6,799 bases of DNA, taken from positions 12,620-19,418 of the forward strand of contig DAKN01000031.1 of NCBI GenBank assembly GCA_002499185.1. Direction: 5' to 3'. Of this stretch, positions 1 to 5,186 are shown piece by piece. Each line of letters starts with the position of its first letter. Position 1 is the stretch's first letter. The translations under genes and the position numbers were made by a program. The DNA comes from Candidatus Pacearchaeota archaeon UBA284 (lineage in GTDB: Archaea; Nanobdellota; Nanobdellia; Pacearchaeales; UBA284). Under the pieces are notes generated by a model. It was given only the letters and a program-made list of their open reading frames with translations, made no database searches and had not been told where the DNA came from.

Positions 1-939
1 CTTTTCTTAGGTGGATTAATGGTTATCTTGATGGATGAAGTAATACAAAAATATGGCTTTGGAAGTGGAATTAGTTTATTCATTGTTGGTGGAGTAGCCT
101 GGCAATTAATTATACGGGCATTTAATTTTATAGGTCCAGATAAAAGCATACAAGCAATTGGAAAAGTGCATGTTTTCTTTGTTTCATTGTTTAATGGAAA
201 TACAACAGAAGCGTTTATTGCATTATCTGCAATTCTTGCTACGGTCTTTATATTCTTACTTGTTGTTTATATTCAATCTATAAAAGTTGAAATACCCCTG
301 TCATTTGGAAGAATACGTGGTATGAGTATCAAGTGGCCATTATCTTTTTTATATACTAGCAATATTCCTGTAATTTTAACTGCCGCATTACATGCGAACT
401 TCCAATTATTTGCAACATTGGCTCAAAATACCTTGGGAAAGGGCACCTTTTTAGGAACTTTTAATAGCGGTGGTGTCGCAACTTCTGGAATGGCTTATTG
501 GATTGCTCCCCCTCATGAAGGGATCATCAATGCAATAATCACAAATTCGTTTTCAGCTACTATGATGCTTCAATCACTTTTCTATATGCTTTTCATGATT
601 GCTGGTTCTACTATGTTTGCTATTTTTTGGATGAAAACATCTGGACAAGATGCAGAAACGCAATCAAAACAATTAGCTGCAAGCGGTTTACAGATTCCAG
701 GATTTAGAAGAGATCCAAGGGTTATAGAAAGCATATTAGAAAGATATATCTTACCCTTAACAATAATGGGTGGAGCCGCTGTTGGTTTACTGGCATCATT
801 CGCAGATATTACTGGTGCATTAGTAAGAGGAACTGGGATCTTATTGGCTGTAATGATATTATATAAAATGTATGAAGATATATCTCAACAATACGCTATG
901 GATTCAAATCCCTTAGCAAAAAAAATGATAGCATCTTAA
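1..939 (+). CDS. secY: Protein translocase subunit SecY (5'-truncated by window edge)
   Basis: SecY is the pore-forming subunit of the SecYEG/Sec61 channel, which exports proteins and inserts membrane proteins. The reading frame is open from base 1, so the Met at 19 is an internal residue and not the start: the codons before it read LFLGGL, a normal part of TM4. 312 codons are visible; archaeal SecY is usually about 430-470 residues, so the N-terminus, TM1-3 and the plug are upstream of the window. Visible landmarks are the MDEVIQKYGFGSG segment between TM4 and TM5 (about 49-87), cytosolic loop C4 with VEIPLSFGRIRG (286-321), SNIPVILTAALHAN in TM7, and loop C5 with PGFRRDPRVIE, whose first Arg (codon 706-708) aligns with the ribosome/SecA-contacting Arg of bacterial SecY. 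TM10 ends in LYKMYEDI as in archaeal homologues. No frameshift is seen. Assignment to the archaeal/eukaryotic SecY/Sec61-alpha branch is very secure. Confidence 0.97.
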   Translation, partial: LFLGGLMVILMDEVIQKYGFGSGISLFIVGGVAWQLIIRAFNFIGPDKSIQAIGKVHVFFVSLFNGNTTEAFIALSAILATVFIFLLVVYIQSIKVEIPLSFGRIRGMSIKWPLSFLYTSNIPVILTAALHANFQLFATLAQNTLGKGTFLGTFNSGGVATSGMAYWIAPPHEGIINAIITNSFSATMMLQSLFYMLFMIAGSTMFAIFWMKTSGQDAETQSKQLAASGLQIPGFRRDPRVIESILERYILPLTIMGGAAVGLLASFADITGALVRGTGILLAVMILYKMYEDISQQYAMDSNPLAKKMIAS

Positions 940-940
940 A

Positions 941-948
941 TTTAAATA
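941..948 (+). promoter_or_regulatory. Putative TATA box for the DUF106 gene
   Basis: TTTAAATA, a close match to the archaeal TATA consensus, begins 27 bases before the ATG at 968. Archaeal transcription normally starts about 25-27 bases after the box, which would put the start at or next to the ATG and give a leaderless message. No Shine-Dalgarno-like sequence lies between box and ATG. The surroundings are nearly all A and T, so a chance match is possible. No T-tract terminator for secY is visible in the 28-base gap, so read-through from secY is also possible. Confidence 0.4.
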
Positions 949-967
949 AAATTATAAAAACAAAAAA

Positions 968-1435
968 ATGATACAATTTTTCGTTGATTTTGTAAGTTGG
1001 AGTCCACCTTGGGGGCCATTAATTAGTATAGTTCTTTTTTCTTTAATTGTCTCTGTAATAATAAATCTTTTATTTTATCTTGTAACTGATTTAAAAAAAT
1101 TAAGAGAAATGAAAGAAAAACAAAAAAATCTGCAAAAAAGATTGAAGGAAACACAAGATCAAAAAGAACAATTAGAAATACAAAAAGAAATGTTGGCATC
1201 AAGTGGAGAAATGATGAAAAATTCATTAAAAACTATGCTTGTGAGTTTTGTTCCAGCTGTTTTAATGCTTGCCTTTTTAAAAATGCTTTATATGGATTGG
1301 GCAAAAATTGGAAATATAATCTCTTGGGAAAAAGATCTTTGGTTAGTTCATGATGGTGCTGGGTGGTTTTTATGTTATATTATCTTCAGTTTTATTTTTA
1401 GCATGATTATTCAAAAGAAAATAATGAAAATTTAA
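968..1435 (+). CDS. DUF106 / EMC3-TMCO1 superfamily membrane insertase (archaeal YidC-like)
   Basis: 155 residues with the arrangement of the archaeal DUF106 (YidC-like, Ylp1) family, relatives of Oxa1/YidC, EMC3, TMCO1 and GET1 that assist insertion of membrane proteins. Predicted order: a short outside N-terminus with WSPPWG (11-16), TM1 about 17-39, a cytosolic charged coiled coil about 41-76 opening with TDLKKLREMKEKQ, TM2 about 87-107, a short outside loop with several Trp, and TM3 about 130-148 followed by a basic inside end. The N-out, three-TM plan with a coiled coil between TM1 and TM2 is the family signature. The gene lies 28 bases after secY and 8 bases before pfdA, which fits a co-translational membrane-insertion role. 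In many Euryarchaeota adk separates secY from this gene; here it does not. The biochemical role of archaeal members is inferred mainly from homology and structure. The ATG at 968 is the first in frame after secY. Confidence 0.88.
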   Translation: MIQFFVDFVSWSPPWGPLISIVLFSLIVSVIINLLFYLVTDLKKLREMKEKQKNLQKRLKETQDQKEQLEIQKEMLASSGEMMKNSLKTMLVSFVPAVLMLAFLKMLYMDWAKIGNIISWEKDLWLVHDGAGWFLCYIIFSFIFSMIIQKKIMKI

Positions 1436-1443
1436 AAAACAAA

Positions 1444-1887
1444 ATGAAAAAGCAACAAGAAAATAAAGATTTTGAAAAGAAAATAGTAGAAATGAATATT
1501 CTTGAGAATCAGTTGTCTCAATTAGATCAACAATTTTCTTTAATTGAAAAACATATTATAGATTTACAAAATTTAAATTCTTCATTAGAGGAACTTTCAA
1601 AAACAAAGAAAGACCAAGAATTTTTCTCTCCTGTTGGGAATGAAATTTTTGTTAGATCTAAAATAATAGAGCCTGGAGAAGTTTTGATTAATATTGGTGG
1701 AAAAACTATAATAAAAAAGAAAACTATAGATGCAAAAAAATTTATTGAAGAAAAAATTGCAAAGGCAAATGAATTAAAATTTCAAATTTCAGATGAAATG
1801 CAGATAATAATTAATGAAATGCAGGCAATACAACAAGAAATTATATTTTCCCAAGGACATGTTTGTGATTCAAATTGTAACCATTGA
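1444..1887 (+). CDS. pfdA: Prefoldin subunit alpha
   Basis: 147 residues, the usual size for archaeal prefoldin alpha. Prefoldin is a cytosolic alpha2-beta4 jellyfish-shaped chaperone that captures unfolded chains and passes them to the group II chaperonin. Visible parts: an N-terminal coiled-coil helix about 5-56 (QLSQLDQQFSLIEKHI heptads), the central beta hairpins about 59-95 with EFFSPVGNEIFV and EPGEVLINIGG typical of the alpha subunit, and a C-terminal coiled-coil helix about 96-136. The extra feature is the final stretch HVCDSNCNH (139-147), a His/Cys pattern not expected in prefoldin that could bind a metal. Met1 is chosen over Met17 because the first helix needs about 50 residues before the hairpins. 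The gene starts 8 bases after the DUF106 stop with no TATA box at the right distance and no Shine-Dalgarno, so it is probably cotranscribed with DUF106. Its TGA stop lies one base from the stop of the opposing gene. Confidence 0.9.
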   Translation: MKKQQENKDFEKKIVEMNILENQLSQLDQQFSLIEKHIIDLQNLNSSLEELSKTKKDQEFFSPVGNEIFVRSKIIEPGEVLINIGGKTIIKKKTIDAKKFIEEKIAKANELKFQISDEMQIIINEMQAIQQEIIFSQGHVCDSNCNH

Positions 1888-1888
1888 A

Positions 1889-2773
1889 TTAAAACTTAAA
1901 ATGAACTTCTTTGAGCCAAGGATATCTTGCTATAACTCTAAATAAGAATTCTTTAAAGGGTAATATCCCCATTTCAGAAATTATGCCCTCTATAAGTTCT
2001 GGTTTTATTTTCTCAAATGCTGGATTTTCTATTCTAATTCCTCTTGGGGGATTTTTCCAAATCTCTTCTGTTGGCCTTTTCTCCAATGGAATTTCATCTA
2101 TACTTCCTTTACTATAATCGTATTTCCAAGAATCTGCTGCAATAAAAACCGGAATTCCATAATCTTTTGCCAAAATTGCATAAAGTTCTGAACCTATCTT
2201 ATTGTAAATCCTTTCATTCGTTATTGCGTCTGCTCCAAATAAAACCAAAGTGGAATGTTTTATGGCATGTCTTGCCGCACTATCTATTATGTGTGTGACA
2301 AGAATATCATTTTTTGCTAATTCTGCAGATGTCTTTCTTCCCTGAAATAACGGCCTTGTTTCGGTATTGTAAACACTAAAATCTTTTCCTTGTTTTTTTG
2401 CTTCTATTAATATCTTTACAACACTTGAACTATGGCAATGCGTAAAAATGATATCACCATCTCTTATTATGTTTGCTCCATGCTTAGCAATTTCTTTTTC
2501 AGCATGTTTAAAATGTTCTAATGAATTAGTTACACCGTGGTTGATTTCTTTAAAACTTAATGTTCTAAATAAACTATTAAAAAGAAGAGGTTCTGTTGGT
2601 CTTAATGAAATCAATTTCTTTATTGAACTCTTATCGCTTTTTAAAAGTAGAGCATTAACTGCGGCTTTTGCTATATTTTGTGCGCCTTGTATTTTTACAT
2701 TTTTAATATTCTTACAAACTTTTTCAAATAATACTGTTGAATTCTTCTTAAAATTACCTTTTTTTTTCACCAT
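1889..2773 (-). CDS. e2b2: Ribose-1,5-bisphosphate isomerase (eIF2B-like family)
   Basis: 294 residues of the eIF2B alpha/beta/delta-like superfamily. The best fit is archaeal ribose-1,5-bisphosphate isomerase, which turns ribose 1,5-bisphosphate into ribulose 1,5-bisphosphate between AMP phosphorylase and form III RuBisCO in nucleotide salvage. Motifs in order: IQGAQNIAKAA (28-38), RPTEP (58-62), THCHSSSV (111-118), TETRPLFQGRKT (137-148), FGADAI (179-184), NKIGSE (191-196) and ENPAFEKIKPE (249-259) near the end. Cys113 and Asp182 match the catalytic pair described for the Thermococcus kodakarensis enzyme (Cys133/Asp202), with the same 69-residue spacing. The ATG at 2773 is firm: an in-frame stop lies one codon further upstream (2777-2779). 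The gene is convergent with pfdA and divergent from the spoIIM-like gene, so it is transcribed alone. Alternatives are a regulatory aIF2B-like protein or the related MtnA; the THCHS and TETRP motifs favour the isomerase. Its partner enzymes are not in the window. Confidence 0.87.
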   Translation of the reverse strand: MVKKKGNFKKNSTVLFEKVCKNIKNVKIQGAQNIAKAAVNALLLKSDKSSIKKLISLRPTEPLLFNSLFRTLSFKEINHGVTNSLEHFKHAEKEIAKHGANIIRDGDIIFTHCHSSSVVKILIEAKKQGKDFSVYNTETRPLFQGRKTSAELAKNDILVTHIIDSAARHAIKHSTLVLFGADAITNERIYNKIGSELYAILAKDYGIPVFIAADSWKYDYSKGSIDEIPLEKRPTEEIWKNPPRGIRIENPAFEKIKPELIEGIISEMGILPFKEFLFRVIARYPWLKEVHFKF

Positions 2774-2801
2774 CTTTTATTTTTTTAATACGTTTAACAC
2801 C

Positions 2802-2809
2802 TATTAAAA
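2802..2809 (-). promoter_or_regulatory. Weak TATA-like box for the isomerase gene
   Basis: Read on the minus strand this is TTTTAATA, 29-36 bases before the ATG at 2773. It would give a start about nine bases upstream of the ATG, a very short leader without a Shine-Dalgarno sequence. The match is imperfect and the region is A+T-rich; other boxes further upstream (for example the minus-strand copy of the 2846-2863 tract) are alternatives. Confidence 0.25.
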
Positions 2810-2845
2810 TCTTTCCTCTAGAGAACATTTTTAAGTATAATTTTC

Positions 2846-2863
2846 TTTAAAAATATATAAAAA
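2846..2863 (+). promoter_or_regulatory. Putative TATA element of the spoIIM-like gene
   Basis: An 18-base tract, TTTAAAAATATATAAAAA, begins 26 bases before the ATG at 2872. Its first part (TTTAAAAATA) is at the distance expected for a leaderless start; the second part (TATATAAAAA) would start transcription inside the gene and is less likely to be the box itself. Several overlapping TATA-like registers make the exact box uncertain. Confidence 0.4.
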
Positions 2864-2868
2864 GAGGG
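2864..2868 (+). promoter_or_regulatory. Possible Shine-Dalgarno for the spoIIM-like gene
   Basis: GAGGG, three bases before the ATG at 2872, is the only Shine-Dalgarno-like purine tract before any start in this window. The spacing is shorter than usual, and it conflicts with the leaderless reading of the TATA tract directly upstream, so only one of the two signals may be used. Confidence 0.3.
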
Positions 2869-2871
2869 AAA

Positions 2872-3768
2872 ATGTTTGAATTTTTGATAAATCCAAAAAA
2901 AGCTGAAAGAAGGCCATGGGAAATGATAATAATTGGTTTTTTTTATGCAGCATTGGCTGTTTTTGTTTGTGATTTTCTTTTTATGAATAATCCTGTTTTT
3001 GAAAAACATATAAGCATATTAATTGTTTGTTTTACTGTGTTTTTTTCTATTCCATTTGTTTTTTATTTAATAAAATTCGAAGAAAATAAGGGCACTAAAA
3101 TAAAAAGCGAAAGAAGACTTTTTAAAGAACATGGAAAGGCTCTTTTATCTTTAATTTTTTTATTTTTAGGGTATGTGCTTGCTTTTTCTATTCTTTATGT
3201 TACAATGCCCCCAGATTATACCCAAATAAATTTCAAAATACAAGCAGAAACTTATTGTCAAATTAATAGTTTTGATATAGATGGCTGTGTAAATAATGCT
3301 TTTTCAAGTCTTGGTGCAAAATCTGATTTGTTATCCGGTGAAGCGATTAACAGGGCTGTTGCTTTTAAAGATGGCATGTCCCGTGTTGCTATGATTTTGA
3401 CAAATAATTTCTATGTTTTTCTCTTTACTCTCTTATTTTCTTTTCTTTTTGGTGCTGGAGCAATATTTATTCTTGCATGGAATGGTTCTGTAATTGCTAC
3501 AGCAATCGGAATATATGGGAATGGACTTTTACATGGTGTTCCTTCTGGTTTTTTACGATATATGGTCCATGGGCTTCCAGAAATATCTGCTTATTTTGTA
3601 GTTGCATTGGCTGGGGGAATTATAAGCACGGCAATAATAAAACACGAGTTTGGGGGAGGTAAATTTCTAAAGATTTTGCAAGATGCACTTGATTTGATTA
3701 TTGTTGGACTTCTTATATTAATAATATCTGCTTTTATGGAAGTTTTTTTAACACCGATATTAATATAA
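2872..3768 (+). CDS. SpoIIM/DUF95-family polytopic membrane protein
   Basis: 298 residues and about six to seven membrane segments. The C-terminal half carries the SpoIIM (stage II sporulation protein M, DUF95) pattern: TNNFYVFLF (177-185), FGAGAIFILAWNGSVIAT (193-210) and HGLPEISAYFVVALAGG (233-249), then a final TM about 272-296. In Bacillus SpoIIM belongs to the DMP complex that controls peptidoglycan hydrolysis in engulfment; archaea lack this process and the role of their homologues is not known, so the name is only a family label. The N-terminus is basic (NPKKAERRPWE), with TM1 about 17-37, TM2 about 47-68, a basic cytosolic loop 69-88 and TM3 about 89-112. By the positive-inside rule the 113-176 loop is extracytoplasmic; it holds Cys129 and Cys139, a possible disulfide. 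The gene is followed by the flippase and AglB genes on the same strand, with a T-tract between. Confidence 0.82.
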   Translation: MFEFLINPKKAERRPWEMIIIGFFYAALAVFVCDFLFMNNPVFEKHISILIVCFTVFFSIPFVFYLIKFEENKGTKIKSERRLFKEHGKALLSLIFLFLGYVLAFSILYVTMPPDYTQINFKIQAETYCQINSFDIDGCVNNAFSSLGAKSDLLSGEAINRAVAFKDGMSRVAMILTNNFYVFLFTLLFSFLFGAGAIFILAWNGSVIATAIGIYGNGLLHGVPSGFLRYMVHGLPEISAYFVVALAGGIISTAIIKHEFGGGKFLKILQDALDLIIVGLLILIISAFMEVFLTPILI

Positions 3769-3773
3769 ATGTC

Positions 3774-3780
3774 TTTTTTT
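3774..3780 (+). terminator. Candidate T-tract terminator after the spoIIM-like gene
   Basis: A run of seven T on the sense strand begins six bases after the TAA stop. Archaeal transcription can end at simple T-rich tracts without a hairpin, and none is seen here. Together with a TATA-like box just downstream it suggests that the flippase gene has its own transcript. T runs are common in this A+T-rich sequence, including within genes. Confidence 0.4.
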
Positions 3781-3788
3781 CAGAATAT

Positions 3789-3799
3789 CTATAAAAATA
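3789..3799 (+). promoter_or_regulatory. Putative TATA box for the flippase gene
   Basis: CTATAAAAATA; its TATAAAAA core begins at 3790, 28 bases before the ATG at 3818. That spacing predicts a start at or very near the A of the ATG. The bases between box and start codon contain no G, so there is no Shine-Dalgarno. This is the clearest leaderless arrangement in the window. Confidence 0.45.
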
Positions 3800-3817
3800 C
3801 CTAATTTTAATAATAAA

Positions 3818-5158
3818 ATGGAAAAATCCTTAAAAAGTAAAAAAATCCCATCTAATGAGGATCAGTTAAAAAGGAATTCAAAATTATTAATAATTTATAC
3901 TATTTTGGGTGGAATAAGTAGTTTTTTCTTCTATTTTATGCTTGCACGGGTTTTAAGTGTTGAAGAATATAGTTTGTTTTATGCTTTTATTGCATTAACT
4001 TATTTTTTCATGATTCCTCAAGAAACTGTAAAAATGGTTACTGCGAAATATACCACTAAATTTTTATGTCAGAATAAGCCAGGAAAAATAAAAACACTTT
4101 ATATTGATTCAAATAAATTTGTTTTTAAATACTCTATTGTGGGATTTGTATTATTCTTATTAATATATCCTTTATTGGGTGGATTGATGCATGCCACTTT
4201 TTTGCAATATTTGTTATTTAGTTTTTGCATTCTTGTAATCTTTTTAGTCCCAGTATCTTGGGGTATTTTGCAAGGAATGAATAGATTTAATCGTCTAGGA
4301 ATTTTATCTTTTTTGTATCATTTCTTTTTATTAGTGGCTGCTGGAATTTTAATATTGGCAGGGTTTGGGTTAAATGGTTCATTGATATCTATTGCTATAT
4401 CTGATTTATTTTGTTTTGTAGTCGGATTATTGATGATTGGTCCATTATTAAAAATAAAAAAAGAAAAGTTTAATGAGAAAGGGCTATTTAGGTATAGTAT
4501 AGCAGTTTTTGCTATTCTGGGATTATTGATAGTAATGAATTCAATAGATGTTTTTATAGCAAGATATTTCTTTTCAAATACTGATTCTGGCTTATATGGG
4601 GGAATATCCACGATAAGCAAAACAATATTTTTTGTTTCTATTGCTGTTGCAAGGGTTATGTTTCCTAAAGTGGCTGAAATAGATGAATTAGGAAAAGGAG
4701 ATGATAAAGCAGAAAGCAAATCTTTGTTAAAAACAAGCCTTTTAATTACTGGAAGTTTGTTTTTAGTTTTAATATTGGCAGCAATTTTATTTCCCGAACT
4801 CATAATTTTAATTGTTCTTGGAGAAAAATACTTATCTGTTGCTCCGTTGTTAAAATATGCTATAATCTCTATGGCTTTTCTATCTTTTTCGACAATTGTT
4901 GCATTTTATAATTTATCCTTAAATTGGAATAAAAAGTTAACTGCGAGAATAATCGGAGCATTTGTGTTTTTAGAGATTGTTTTAACAGTTATGTTTCATA
5001 GTTCTTTAAAAGAATTTATTCTTATGATTTTAATAGCAAATATTTGGCTTTTTATCGTTCTTCTATCTACTACAAAAGTTTATGAAAAACCAGTTAATAT
5101 CCAGAACAAAATAAAAAATGAGAAAATTAAGAAGGCAATATTTAAAAGCAAAAAATAG
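3818..5158 (+). CDS. Oligosaccharide flippase, Wzx/MATE-like fold
   Basis: 446 residues, hydrophobic throughout, with about 12-14 membrane segments and a length normal for the polysaccharide biosynthesis (RfbX/Wzx) branch of the MOP superfamily. Such proteins flip lipid-linked oligosaccharides across the cytoplasmic membrane. Family-like stretches are ARVLSVEEYSLFYAF (43-57) after TM1, GILQGMNRFNRLG (149-161), NSIDVFIARYFFSN (241-254) opening the second half, FPKVAE (282-287) and VLGEKYLSVAPLLKYA (333-348). The N-terminus is polar and basic, and residues 423-446 form a Lys-rich, probably cytosolic tail. The AglB gene begins 28 bases downstream, so the likely cargo is the dolichol-linked glycan used for N-glycosylation; this is inferred from the neighbour, since substrate cannot be read from such sequences. 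A surface-polysaccharide exporter is the alternative. No glycosyltransferase genes lie in the window. Confidence 0.86.
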   Translation: MEKSLKSKKIPSNEDQLKRNSKLLIIYTILGGISSFFFYFMLARVLSVEEYSLFYAFIALTYFFMIPQETVKMVTAKYTTKFLCQNKPGKIKTLYIDSNKFVFKYSIVGFVLFLLIYPLLGGLMHATFLQYLLFSFCILVIFLVPVSWGILQGMNRFNRLGILSFLYHFFLLVAAGILILAGFGLNGSLISIAISDLFCFVVGLLMIGPLLKIKKEKFNEKGLFRYSIAVFAILGLLIVMNSIDVFIARYFFSNTDSGLYGGISTISKTIFFVSIAVARVMFPKVAEIDELGKGDDKAESKSLLKTSLLITGSLFLVLILAAILFPELIILIVLGEKYLSVAPLLKYAIISMAFLSFSTIVAFYNLSLNWNKKLTARIIGAFVFLEIVLTVMFHSSLKEFILMILIANIWLFIVLLSTTKVYEKPVNIQNKIKNEKIKKAIFKSKK

Positions 5159-5159
5159 C

Positions 5160-5168
5160 TTATAAAAA
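5160..5168 (+). promoter_or_regulatory. Putative TATA box for the AglB gene
   Basis: TTATAAAAA, whose TATAAAAA core begins at 5161, 26 bases before the ATG at 5187 and two bases after the flippase stop. It repeats the core of the flippase box at nearly the same distance. No Shine-Dalgarno is present in the 28-base gap, so a leaderless start is plausible, although cotranscription with the flippase gene remains equally possible. Confidence 0.4.
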
Positions 5169-5186
5169 GTAACTAAATAATTTAAA

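Larger units (their letters stand above)
2774..2871. promoter_or_regulatory. Divergent intergenic promoter region
   Basis: 98 noncoding bases separate the start codons of the isomerase gene (-) and the spoIIM-like gene (+), so promoters for both must lie here or overlap the genes. It holds A+T-rich TATA-like boxes for each direction and, near its centre, the 8-base perfect palindrome CTCTAGAG (2816-2823). No small ORF, tRNA or convincing hairpin was seen. Confidence 0.6.

Noticed and set aside
19..21. ATG at 19 as the start of secY
   Set aside because: The frame is open to base 1, and the preceding codons continue the SecY TM4 sequence, so this Met is internal.
1023..1226. 67-codon minus-strand ORF inside the DUF106 gene
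   Set aside because: It is the complement of the A-rich coiled-coil coding region and encodes only a Phe/Leu-rich string; the sense gene matches a known family.
2448..2807. 119-codon plus-strand ORF opposite the isomerase gene, running into the divergent region
   Set aside because: It is antisense to the conserved half of the isomerase; its Phe-rich translation mirrors Lys codons of the real gene.
2818..3009. 63-codon minus-strand ORF overlapping the start of the spoIIM-like gene
   Set aside because: A Lys/Phe-rich low-complexity translation overlapping a conserved gene start; no family resemblance.
3477..3662. 61-codon ORF in another frame of the spoIIM-like gene
   Set aside because: It overlaps the most conserved SpoIIM motifs, and its Trp/Cys-rich content is typical of a shadow frame.
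4345..4782. Repeated 15-mer TTTTAATATTGGCAG in the flippase gene
   Set aside because: Both copies code for Leu/Ile/Ala membrane helices; limited codon choice in an A+T-rich genome explains the match, and no longer repeat unit surrounds them.
4318..4803. 161-codon minus-strand ORF inside the flippase gene
   Set aside because: It lies wholly within a well-matched membrane protein gene; the Asn/Ile/Lys-rich translation has no recognisable domain and no start signals.
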